The notes beneath the pieces are model-generated. The model made no database searches. It saw nothing but the letters and a program-made list of their open reading frames with translations, and was not told the DNA's origin. 64,000 nucleotides of DNA from Lytechinus pictus. Its lineage: Eukaryota > Echinodermata > Echinoidea > Temnopleuroida > Toxopneustidae. Positions within the stretch are counted from its first letter, which is position 1; each line of letters opens with the position of its first letter. The stretch is taken from NCBI RefSeq assembly GCF_037042905.1, contig NC_087249.1, positions 14,062,901 to 14,126,900 of the forward strand. The letters are read 5' to 3'. The position numbers and the translations under genes are program-made. This document shows, in pieces, positions 11,601-21,158 of the stretch.

Positions 11601-14600
11601 TCACCTGGGTTGAGTGTGAGTGCAGCATCACCTTCATCAATGGTGATTATTTGCTTTATACTATGACTACAACCAACACATCATCTATTGCTACTAGAAA
11701 AACTACTTGTAAAACAAGTACTACTCTTTACTCAACGAGGAGGAGCAACAGCATCAGAAGTTTCTTGAAGGCTTTTTGATCCTAAGCTTTTTTAAGTTTT
11801 GAAGGCTAGTTATCACAAAGGTTCATAATTTATTCAGTGGATTTTTAATAGGGTTCAGTGATTTAAAAAAAAAAAGCTCTGTATTTTTGTAAGGTCATTT
11901 GATCAAAGAGCAAAGTTTGGTTCATTTGTCAAAAGAAAAGACAATTCATTTGACAAAAAAATGTATATTGAGATCATCAATATTAACAAAAAAATGTAGA
12001 AGGGACAAAAGCCTGAAAAAAAGTGTAATATAAATATAAATGGACTACTATGAGAGGCATGCTATTTTTTCCAGAGGATCAAGGGGACTGCAACATGAGG
12101 ATTTGCCCAAGAGCATGATTGGACTGGTGTGGTACCCGCAAGTCAAAAGTATGTTCTACCAATGGACTTGGCCTATACATGTATGTAGTTAGTGTTTAGA
12201 AAAGAAGACATTTAGATATAAAAGAGCCTCTTGGTGTTTTTGTCTTTATTTTTGTGAATGTACAAGTTCTTTCCACCAAATCAACAGGGTTTTTTTAATA
12301 GATCAAATGATTCTTTTCAAAGATTAGAGATTTCAGCTTTCTTCATATCTTGATATTTACAGGAAGAGCAACCCACAAATAACTACCTTCATGCAACAAC
12401 ACCAGTACGGAACAAATTACAGCAAGCTTGAGGAATATTATGAGCAAAGATTACTGGACATCATGGCCGACCTACAGACTGGATATACTGTGTGGCAAGA
12501 GATCGTAGACAATAACGTCAAGGTCAGTTCACATCTTGAAGTTCTTTGGATTTGAGGAACTAATAGATAAAGGAGAATGAAACCATTGGAATAAGAAAGC
12601 TTGTGTGAAAACGGGGAAATAGAAGAGCAAGATGAATGAAAGTTTGAGAAAAATTGGACGAACAATAGGAAAGTCTCTTTAGGGACAGTGATTTTCCGTT
12701 TCAAAAAATTGCCTTTTCCGTTTCAGAAAATCGGAAATTCCGTTTCAGCATGCCAGAAAACGGAAATTCCGTTTCCCCATAGACTTTGTGTACACGGAAA
12801 ATTGGCAATTCCGTTTACCATTCAGTAGCAATATATCACTCGCGCTGCGCTGGTCAAAATTTGTATCTGCCACTGTACCAACAACGCAGTAGAATCCGCT
12901 CTAATCGGATCTATGCGGGTACACAAAATATTTTCACAAACATATCTGACATAAATACATCCTTACCTTTCACATTATTAGCATTATTTTTTTGTTAAAT
13001 TAAATTTTATCGATAATTTTGGGGTTTTTTGGACATCGTTTCGACCAGTCAGCGACTGTAGCCTATCCGCCATTTTGGATTTCAAGACCGGAAGATCGTG
13101 CTGTTACATCTTCAAACGTAGAGGGCAGCAACACACGACCGTGTTGTTTGCATGTGAATGTTTTCGATACGGCCGACCCCGCCGCCGGCCAAGACGCGGG
13201 CGAGGCCCGCGGGGTACGATCGAGAGTGATGGAGTCAAGAGCAGTCACGATGTGTGAATTGTCATACTTTGTAGTGAAGTGAGATCGTGTTTTGTGAGGT
13301 TTTGTGGCCAGTTAATATTCGTATTTTGTTGAGATTTTGGAGTAATTACTGTTGCTGTTCTGTGTATTCTGAGGAAAAAATATGTTTTCCGTGATTTTCC
13401 GTTTGAAATGGCACTTTCCGTTTCAAAAGGCAATTTCCGTGAATTCCGTCCGTTTTCCGCGATCGCGGAAAATCACTGTCCCTATCTCTTGAACCCATGG
13501 CATACCTTTTTGTAAAGATTGATCTGTTTCCTTGTCAAATTTTGCAACAATCTTTGGATATAACACAATATAACATGAGAATGATGAAAGATACTATCAG
13601 ATTAAGTTTGTATGTACATGTATGTGTAGTCTGTATTATCCAAGATAAAAAATGTGCCGTGGGTAATATACATTAATTCTCATATTTTTTTATATGAATA
13701 AGGTTTTTCTTCTATTTAAAAAATAAATAAAATATTCATCTTTACTTGTTTGGAGAGTTTGCACTACTGCTATATTGAATTGCATAATGCAGGCAACGCT
13801 GCTGGAGGTGTTCCACTTGTTATTTCCAAAATCTGTATGTATTTCTGACAATTTGGAAGTAAAATCGCAAAAATGTCTAAAATGGAGTTCACTTCCTCAC
13901 AGCAAAATATGATCAGCAAATTGAAAAATTCTTTGGTATGTGACCACCCTAAAACCAACAGTCCGGACTTTTTGCATTTACTCTGGGGAAACTCTCTGCA
14001 ACGCACCAATTCATTTAAAAATGCTACTCAATCACAATGGAGATCTGAGGGGCTTTTGTCGAAAGTTGGTGGACTGGGACAGCATCGGAATCTCTTGACT
14101 CTGGACAACGACATATCTGCAACTGTTTGTCCGGTGCAAATCTTCAGATCTGCTATCCCAGTCCACCAACTTTCGACAAAAGCCTCTCAGCTCTCCATTG
14201 TAGTTTTAATTGCATTTTCAAAGGAATCGAAGCATTGTAGAGTTTCCACGTAGTAAATGCGAAAACTACCTATTATGTCGCAAGGGAAGGTTCTCTGTAA
14301 ATAGTCAAAATAGTAATTTGGTCTTCAATATGTAAATTTTTTAAAAAGTCGCTCATCCCAGAGAGTAATTCCAGGCTTTTCTTTGTACTGTCAAAGATTG
14401 AAGATGCAAAGTTGAGTAAATGACAAGATTAAAGAGTTTCATTTACACCATTTTTGCGGGGACTAGTTGGAAGTTTTACAAAGATTGCACAGTGACACCT
14501 CTCATGTTCATGTGAAACCTGAACTTTAATTGTTCTCTCCTTATTTATTTAAAGCTTTCCCTTAATTTATTCCGCATTCGATCAAGTACTTGTGTGCATT

Positions 14601-17600
14601 ATTGTTGATCACTTTTGAAGAGTAATATATATCACTTTAAAGCTTAGGATATGCTTTTTCAAGCTCAATTAAAATCTCAAAATTCATTTTGGGCCACTTA
14701 TTGTTGGTTTTGGGTTGGAAGGTCACTTATATTTGATAAACTTTGATACTCAAAGAGGCATATCTCTAACTATACAATTATGGTCTTGATATGTTTCAGG
14801 TACGGGCTGATACTGTTGTACATGTATGGAAGAATCCTTACCCAAATGAACTTGCTAAGGTTACTGCTATGGGCTACAAATCCATTCTTTCTACTCCTTG
14901 GTACCTGAACCTCATAAGCTATGGCAATGACTGGAAAAAATACTATGCTGTGGAACCGACACAATTCAATGGTAGTCACCAAACATTTTCACCAGCACAT
15001 CTCTAACTAAACAATTATCTTGATGCGTTTTACATATAGGTACGGGCTGATACTGTCGTACATGTCTGGAAGAACCCGTACCCGAGTGAACTCGATAAGG
15101 TTACGGCAAAGGGCTTCAAAACCATTCTTTCCACTCCTTGGTATCTTAACTACATAAGCTACGGCGATGACTGGAAAAAATACTACGCTGTGGAGCCAAC
15201 ACTTTTCAACGGTATTCCCCAACAACCCATCTATATGATTCTTGAATCACACTTTTAAAGCATGTCTACAGCTTCTGTAAAGGATTAACAATGTGAACTA
15301 TGTCCGCTTGTCATTGAACGTATATTACAAAAGCGTAGTTCCATTGAATACATTTTTTACCCATCAGAATTTAATTGAATATGGCATTTTTCCGGTTGTT
15401 AGGATTTGAATTTAAATCTCGGCCCTCTCTCGGTAATGATTTTATTTCTATTTAAAATAGCCCTTTGAGCTCTTGCTTTATAATTTTAATGATGGGATAT
15501 TGGAAAGCTAATGGCAAAGATCATATCTTGTAATTTCAGCCCATTTCTTGCCTGTAAAGGTCTGTTGTATAAACGAGACAAAAATATGCGGATATTTTTG
15601 TTTGATCGGACAACCAACCGAAGTAAATTTTTATGTAAATTTAGTAAATTTTCCAATTAATCACACATTTGGTTTTATGTCCTTCACACCACAATTATTT
15701 TGGGGCACGTACATAATTATAATCTCTTTAATGAATTAAAATAGTGACATGCACTTTTTGGAGGGATTTTCCAAAACTACAGATAGGCTTTAAGCTTAGA
15801 GCTCATGATTTGATTTCATTAGAGCAGACTGAAATTATTCATGCCAAACCTCACAATAACTTTCTTTTTGTTTCTTTGAATGAAAATGAATTCTGCGTTA
15901 ATCGCATGTTGAAGACTTTAATTGGCTCACTTTTTTAGCAGCAACACTTAGTCTGTCACCCTTTCTCACTACCCTTGCATGCCCCCCCCCCACCTCCTCT
16001 CTTTCCGGGGAGGACCTAAACCTCCCACCCGGCTCACAACAAGTATCAAGTCACCTAGAAAGAGGTTCACTATAATAAGACAGTATGGTCATTTGGTCAT
16101 GGTTTAAAATTTACTAATCTGAAGGGGTAAGGCACCTTGCAACAGTCAAATCTACATCTTTAAATGCAGGAATCCTAGAAACATCTTTTTGCAAATCCTC
16201 CCATTCATAATAGATAAAACAAAGTGGGAAAGCTGCCATTTTGGAGGACAAACAATATATAAATCCTCTACATCAAACTGTGATCAATCAATGATTTTAT
16301 GTTCTAATGCATTGATTTCCCATTGTTATGTCCTCCTTGGTCTTGTCACGCAGGAACCCTCTATATACAGCAGCTTTTGAGCATTTCTTATTGTTTTTTC
16401 TATCATGAATGTAGGATTAATTATAATAAGATGCTTTAGGGATTCCTGCATGAAGGGTGCAGCTCTAAATTTTGGTAAAGTGTCTTGGGCATCTCCACCT
16501 GTTTTAAAAAAGTTGTAAATTACAACAAAACACACATTTTTTTAACAAAGCTATTTTTTAGAGTTTCAGTAGGTCTTGCCCTGTAAAGCACACTTTATAT
16601 GTGAGTGAACTCCTTATCCTGTGAATCTCTTCTTGAAATTATTTTTTTCATTGAATTTCGATGAAATTTTTGATGTACAGCGTATGGATTTCAACAAGTT
16701 TAATATCATTTTAAAGCTTTAGACATTGCTCTTTCAAACTGCATAACACTTTTGGCCGACTTATCAAAGATATTAAGCTGTGAGTTACCATAATCTTGCC
16801 CCCCCCCCCGTCCTTTGCCAAAGGCTGGAGATGTGTACCAAATAACAAGGATCCACTCTCATAACATGATATAAAATACCATGCAGACATTAGAAAAATT
16901 GCACATACTTGTTTGTTACCCTTGAACAAGTCCAAATGCCCTCGGCAAAGAACTGGGGGTGGTTTCACAAAGAGTTAAGCTAAATGAAAGTAGTTGCAGT
17001 AAAACACTGATTTCATGAGAAAGTCTGTAAAACCAAGGTTAGGTATTACTATATCATTGTAGATCTAGATCGGGTACAGTTACATAAACTGAACTTTGTG
17101 AAATCATAAAATCTAAGCTGAAAAACGATCACACTGAAGATCGCCAACACAGACAGGCATACGTGGGACAGTGTATATTATTGCTGGAATAAAGACCCGA
17201 CGGAAGTGCCCGAATCCGTGCTTATTTTGCTTATTTCTCAGCAATTACACAATTTCTTCCAGAATCCTTTGGCACATATTTTCTATTCATACAAACAGGC
17301 ACTTGGATTCTGTAAAAAAGTCATTTTGAGATTGTTACCACAACTGGCATTTATCTTTAAGTGTGACTTAGAGTCATGCTTAGTGCTGATTTGCACATGA
17401 TATGTAACGCAGAATCTTATTGGCTAATATGCAGTAGCATGTGTCTTCTTAGCATGATTTGACCAATGTGGTCATGCCTTTTATTCGACACACAACTGGA
17501 CATTTTAGCGCCAATCTAAGTCACAATTAATTCTTTGTGAAACACCCCTCTGTTTAAAAGGTACCTTTGCATGTAATTCTTACTTAGTCGGACCTCAAAG

Positions 17601-20314
17601 ATGTGTATTATTTGTATACTATAATGATGATTTCTGTGTACTTTGTTTTACTCCGTAGGTACCAATGCTCAGAAGGAATTGGTGATCGGTGGAGAAGCAT
17701 GCATGTGGGGAGAATATGTGGACTCTACTAACCTAATTCAGAGAACTTGGTAAGATCCTTCTCTGTGTTTTGTGAGAATGAGGTTATTTTTTCTGCAAAG
17801 TCGTGTATGGACAGATTGATTTAGAGCACACAAAGGTTTTGAGCTGAAGATGTGCGAGACATAATTGTTCGCATTTGACAGAGATCGTGTTGCCCGACGC
17901 ATAAACATGAGAAACAGGGATATCCCTCGTTAGAGAGACAACCGCTTCTTTGATCGGAAATGTGGTCGGATATCCCTGTTTCAAAATCTTCATTAGAGGA
18001 TCCAAGATATTTCATTTCCAAGCGCTGTCAACACTGCATGGCCAGGTAATCCCTCTTAACTAACTTTTCACTTCTGCAGGCAAGCCTGAGTGTTGAGCCT
18101 GTGGTAAACACTAGACAGCAGCTGTGATATTACATATACTAAGAACAGCTCTGCCTGAACTAGGCCCTTCAGAACGAAATTATTGTATATCATATTTAAT
18201 CAAGGTTTCATAGAGCATACATTGTAATTAGAAATCCAGTGTTAATTTGTTTTCAATTTCGAATGAAAACATTGCGAAAAACAATATACTACATGAGATA
18301 TTGACTTGATATTGCAATTTTTGTCACATACATTTGCTAAAAACACCACAAAGATTTTCTTTATTTAGGGAGTTAGAGGAAAAAGTATGATTTTGCAAAC
18401 TATTAGCAAAATCAAATAATAGCAATTTGCATGAAATAAATTGCTATATAATTTTGAATATTATGTCCAAGACAACCTGCGTGCCAATTTTCAGTGTGAT
18501 TGCGCGGCCGACGTCCAAAATCTCAAGGGGGGCGGGCCTGTGAGCCCCCCCCCCCCCTCCCCGACCATATGATCATCCAAAACACCCGGCATACATAGGA
18601 TTTAAGGCACATTATCAGCAGATTTAAAGGGGGCTTTGACACCATTCGGATATCTGCTTTTCAAGATCTATACATAGAATGAGAAGTGGTACGGTGTATT
18701 TTCTTGTATTGTAGAAAACGAAAAAGTAGAAACATGTGCCTTACGTGGTTTCTCAAACTGATTGGTTATTTTTCATTTTTCACAGGCCTCGAGCAAGTGC
18801 GGTAGGTGAGCGTCTGTGGAGCGCCAAGAGTGTGACATCAGCGGTGACTGCAGGACCAAGACTAGTAGAGCATAGATGTCGTATGATCAGGTGAGAGAAA
18901 AATTAGGTTGAATGAGTTCAAACGATCAATCTGCATCCACCTTCTTCATAACTTAAAATGGGTCACCATACACATTTTTCATTGAAATTGCATCTTTGAT
19001 AATACTACATTTGCCGCAAGTGGAATTTGAACATTAAAAGAAATATTTAACTGGAATTAAAGAAATTTTCAACTGAATGATGAATCCTTAATGTATGACA
19101 GAATAAGGATTAATCACCTCTCTATGAGATTCCAGGAAACCCAATATTTTACTCTAAAACCCTCCTCGACATTTTCTGCGACCATTCTGGTATGCAAAAT
19201 TTTTCGACCATGCCAGTTGCTGACTTTTCACTTTGAAGTCTTGCGCATTTTGAGACCAAATTCACGATGCCCGGGTATGTGATTTGAAAATTACGCAACA
19301 TTACATAAGTGCATGTCAGACCAAAAATTGCTCCAAAACACGATTTTGTGTCAAAGGTCAATTTAAATTGAATTTTCTCACCTTATTCATAAAGATATGA
19401 TTATTTCTACTTTCATCAGCTGAAATTAATTGATTATAGCATAATTGTGCTTCAAAAAGGTTCTGATAAAAATTGGCGAAAAAAACCAAATGAAAACAAA
19501 GAAATACATAAGAATTCATAATACAATAAAATACATAAGAAATTCATTTTCAAGACCAGGATCTTTTTCATTTGTAATTGTTGACAATGGTATAAAGAAT
19601 GTTTACACCAAAAAATAGCACTCTATGAGCTTCTTAAATAGTGAATTAGTGCAAAAAGTATGATATATGCATAGATTAGCATAATTCGTTCATATTAAAA
19701 AAATCTGATTTGGAAAAATCAATGATACAGCCTTGTAGATTGCATCCCACACTATTATCATGCCAATTTTCATGGCGTTCGCGTCTCTGCGCGATCGGCG
19801 GCCGAGAAACCAAACTTGGGTTGTAGATGCCTTCAGGGGGCCTGCATCCTAAGGCGCTGTCAGAGGTCATGTAATTCGCGAAATTGCGAGGATGTGATAG
19901 GTAAATTCTATGGTAGGTTTGATTTGCTGTTGATACAATTCTGTTGTTTGGATCTAGATTGTACTAGTTACATGTATTTCCACAAGTGGGTGGTCGAGAC
20001 ACAGTATTGCTTTTGCCCTGTTTAGGTTTATGAACAACTTTGTTGATAACTGCTAAAGATGTGGTCAAGGCCGGTACTTCCGAGTCACAAGGCCACTGGA
20101 GAAACCTCTCATAGACTACGTACATGTGACTCAGACCGAGGACAAGGCCGGCAAATTGTGGCCTCAAGGCAGGCCACGACTACATCACTGAATTAGCTGT
20201 ATATGTATCAAGCCATGTTTTCTTTTCTTTTCTCTCTATCATTGTTTCAGGCGTGGCCTTCAAGTTGAACCAGTTACGGGACCGAACTATTGCCCCTATG
20301 AATATGAAGACTGA
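2605..20314 (+). CDS. HEXA/HEXB: beta-N-acetylhexosaminidase (GH20, lysosomal HEXA/HEXB type), 12 coding exons per transcript
   Basis: Coding exons: 2605-2801, 4268-4473, 6137-6202, 7109-7158, 8739-8849, 10007-10108, 11060-11367, 12363-12522, then either 14800-14971 or 15040-15211, 17659-17749, 18786-18890, 20251-20314. All junctions are GT/AG and phases are consistent, giving 1632 nt and 543 residues (human HEXA 529, HEXB 556). The N terminus is a signal peptide ([20 protein letters not shown]). An AG at 2595-2596 lies just before the ATG, so an upstream non-coding exon is likely. Family motifs: [28 protein letters not shown] (Arg198, the HEXA Arg178 / HEXB Arg211 equivalent), [22 protein letters not shown] (His281), GGDEV (Asp340 and catalytic acid Glu341), [29 protein letters not shown]. 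By family the enzyme removes terminal beta-linked GlcNAc/GalNAc from glycolipids and glycans in the lysosome by substrate-assisted catalysis. One oddity is HFLS where relatives usually have H(Y/F)LP. It cannot be assigned to HEXA or HEXB, since invertebrates usually have an unsplit ancestor. Confidence 0.95.
3110..3520 (-). repeat. dispersed repeat copy in hexosaminidase intron 1, inverted relative to 16983-17365
   Basis: Reverse-complement similarity to the later copy includes GTAAATGC(T/C)AGTT, the CCAAAGGATTCTGGAAGAA segment, the AATTGTGTAATTGCTGAGAAA segment and the TTTCTCATGAAATCAGTGTTT segment. No coding capacity is seen. The rest of this intron (2802-4267) holds only AT-rich sequence and a poly-C run near 3838. 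Confidence 0.75.
4757..5658 (+). mobile_element. DR1-monomer dispersed element, 5'-truncated copy (hexosaminidase intron 2)
   Basis: Four or more degenerate tandem monomers of about 160-190 bp have the order ATGGACCTAGTTCATGAAAC, CAAGTATYACTGAACATCCTG, TCACATGACCAAGGTC, AAAGGTCATTTAGGGTCAAT. Perfect AGGTCAAAGGTCA sites lie at 4915-4927, 5107-5119, 5270-5282 and about 5431. It shares its 3' end (ATGCAGGTGAGAC, then GGCATTCCACTTGTT) with the copies at 40075-41020 and 13761-13820, and lacks the 5' terminal part. Confidence 0.85.
8431..8592. repeat. foldback element (TTTCATGAAA...TTGTCAG family)
   Basis: Termini GGCATTTCATGAAAATTGTC and ACAACTTTTATGAAACGTTCC are inverted. The interior has ACTATGGTAACTGTTGG and GATTGGTTGAGAGGC, which match the interior of the elements at 23109-23256 and 49793-49921. 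It lies in the intron before exon 8739-8849. Confidence 0.7.
9121..9620 (+). repeat. second dispersed repeat family with near-DR1 monomers
   Basis: Two monomers of about 170 bp: GACACATAACTC..., AACTTRGRTKGTAG.TGTACTT, GGAGATCACATGATAAGGTC, then AAAGGTTATTTTAGGTCAAC. It starts GTCTCACCCACCAGAGGTGA and ends ACAAGTGGGCGATACGCAAC. A degraded relative lies at 19813-20030 (AAACTTGGGTTGTAGATGCC, then CACAAGTGGGTGGTCGAGAC). Confidence 0.7.
10737..11010 (-). mobile_element. tRNA-derived SINE, reverse orientation
   Basis: On the minus strand it begins near 11005 with GGAGTGTTGTGGCCACGTGG (box A-like TGGCCACGTGG) and has box B GGGTTCGAATCCC. A body follows with GGCAGGAATTTATTCCTTGA and GTGATATGCGCTATACAAG, then an ATT-rich tail. 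The tail region recurs at 11450-11650 and 53890-54260. It lies just before exon 11060-11367. Confidence 0.8.
11450..11650 (-). repeat. SINE tail fragment
   Basis: Shares GCGCATATCACATGA, CCAAAGGACTTGGAT and CATTTCAAGGAATTAATTCC with the SINE at 10737-11010 but lacks the tRNA-like head. It is in the intron before exon 12363-12522. Confidence 0.7.
12680..13484. mobile_element. 0.8-kb DNA-transposon-like element with perfect 19-bp TIRs and CpG-rich core
   Basis: TIRs are TAGGGACAGTGATTTTCCG (12680-12698) and its exact reverse complement (13466-13484), flanked by TCTCTT on both sides (12674-12679 and 13485-13490). Subterminal sequence on both ends carries many TTCCGTTT motifs. The core (about 13020-13260) is CpG-rich with CCGCCATTTTGG (13068-13079) and ACCGGAAG (13087-13094). 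No transposase ORF is visible, so it is non-autonomous. It lies in the intron before exon 10a. Confidence 0.85.
13761..13820 (+). mobile_element. solo 3' end of the DR1-monomer element
   Basis: GCACTACTGCTATATTGAAT, then ATGCAGGCAACGC and GTGTTCCACTTGTTAT match the 3' terminus of the elements at 4757-5658 and 40075-41020. The monomers are absent. Confidence 0.7.
13970..14266. repeat. large imperfect palindrome upstream of the duplicated exons
   Basis: Arms of about 115-125 bp (13970-14093 and 14152-14266). The inner 40 bases are nearly perfect (GGCTTTTGTCGAAAGTTGGT, GGACTGGGA against its complement). The outer parts share TTTGCATTTACT and GGAAACTCT. Confidence 0.85.
14800..14971 (+). CDS. 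hexosaminidase exon 10a (upstream member of a tandem exon pair)
   Basis: This 172-nt exon encodes residues 401-457 plus the first base of Gly458 and runs from [10 protein letters not shown] to AVEPTQFN. It starts in phase 0 after ...tttcag and ends in phase 1 before GTAGTC. It supplies one side of the active site, including Trp410, Trp434 and Tyr435. The distinguishing residues against exon 10b are N416, A419, M424, Y426, S428, L438, N443 and Q455. Its downstream donor is only 68 nt from the start of exon 10b. Confidence 0.9.
15040..15211 (+). CDS. hexosaminidase exon 10b (downstream member of a tandem exon pair)
   Basis: Same length and phases as exon 10a, exactly 240 bp downstream. By my count there are 26 base differences in 172; 16 are synonymous and 10 cause 8 residue changes (S416, D419, K424, F426, T428, Y438, D443, L455). 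Acceptor ...acatatag, donor GTATTC. It joins in phase to 17659-17749. All core active-site residues are kept, so it does not look like a decayed copy. If both exons are joined, the frame reads GGT ACG GGC TGA and terminates. Confidence 0.88.
16983..17365 (+). repeat. dispersed repeat copy in intron after exon 10b, inverted relative to 3110-3520
   Basis: Shares AACACTGATTTCATGAGAAA, CTGTAAAACCA, AGATCTAGATC, CAGCAATTACACAATTTCTTCC and CAGAATCCTTTGGCACAT with the reverse complement of the first copy. Its ends resemble the fold-back termini TTTCACAAAGAGTTAAG (16966) and TTCTTTGTGAAACACCCC (about 17533), so the full element may be about 16966-17555. Confidence 0.75.
17750..20250 (+). other. hexosaminidase 3' introns without other genes
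   Basis: Apart from exon 18786-18890 this holds AT-rich intron sequence. A repeat family with GCGCGGCCGACGTCC / CGATCGGCGGCCGAG near 18500 and 19790 also appears, degraded, near 44640 and 45430. A poly-C run is at about 18546-18558 and the degraded repeat at 19813-20030. Confidence 0.5.
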
Positions 20315-20524
20315 GATCTGCCAGATTGCCATACTCTTGTTATTCCGTTGTCTCTGTTTGGTTTAACTTTGTGTGTGTGTTTTTTTCCATAGATATAGGT
20401 TTTATAAAAACATAATTTAGTAATTATCGTATATAATAATAATAATCTAGGTTTATTTACCCAGGGAAGCCGCTTCAGTTCTGAAAACTGTATATGATAA
20501 TATACAGTATATACGGTATATGAT

Positions 20525-20530
20525 AATAAA
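20525..20530 (+). terminator. candidate polyadenylation signal of the hexosaminidase gene
   Basis: First AATAAA after the stop, 211 nt downstream, followed by a GT-rich stretch. Others at 21509-21514 and 22879-22884 (followed by TTTGTGAACTGTG) are possible distal sites. Which is used cannot be decided from sequence. Confidence 0.35.
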
Positions 20531-20756
20531 CTGATGGTGTAAGTGTAAAGTTTAAGGTAAGTAATAATTTCTCAGAAATAAGTATGCCTACATTTGTAAT
20601 CAGTAATTGCAATGATTTTGTTGTTGTTTGTTTGTAGAATGGTAATATTAATCCCAACCGGGGGGGGGGGGGGGGGGCATCTTCAGATGCAGACTTGGAG
20701 AACACTGAATGTTATGTAGTTATGCAGGCAATAATGTCAGCATGCATAGCAATACC

Positions 20757-21158
20757 ACAAACACTGTGTTTACACACGAATTGGCTCAAGTGTTTAATCC
20801 TCAAGCAGGGTCGAACGCTGCGAAGAGGGCAACTGTGATCGCGTATATACTGAAACAAAAAAAGGCGAGTTCGACACAGCCCGCGGATCATGAACGGAAG
20901 TAGAATAGACGTAAAAAAATATATGCTGTATTTGACCTAGGTTATGCGGGATCGACACAACTTTCTGTTTACACATGAAATAATAGGCGAGTCTGACTTG
21001 GCTCGCGAGTTGAAAGCTACGATTTAGGCGGATCAAAAAAGCAGTGTTCGACAAGGCTCGCGGATCACACTGATCGCGTTTACACAGCATAGAATTGCTA
21101 TGTTTAGCATGGCTTGCGTGTCGAACCCGCGAGCCAAGTCACTTTGTAAACACTGTGT
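20757..21158. repeat. inverted-repeat-bounded repeat element downstream of hexosaminidase
   Basis: Termini AACACTGTGTTTACACACGA and TTTGTAAACACTGTGTA are imperfect inverted repeats, each followed inward by TTGGCTC / GAGCCAA. The interior has repeated GGATCRCRCTGATCGCG-like and TCGACAC motifs. The rest of 20315-24240 is AT-rich intergenic or UTR sequence, without a gene I can support. Confidence 0.55.

Noticed and set aside
12075-12154. Possible extra hexosaminidase exon with good acceptor (TTTTTTCCAG) and donor (GTATGT)
   Set aside because: Entering it from exon 11060-11367 gives TGA at the first codon, and no frame matches the family. The exon at 12363-12522 joins correctly.
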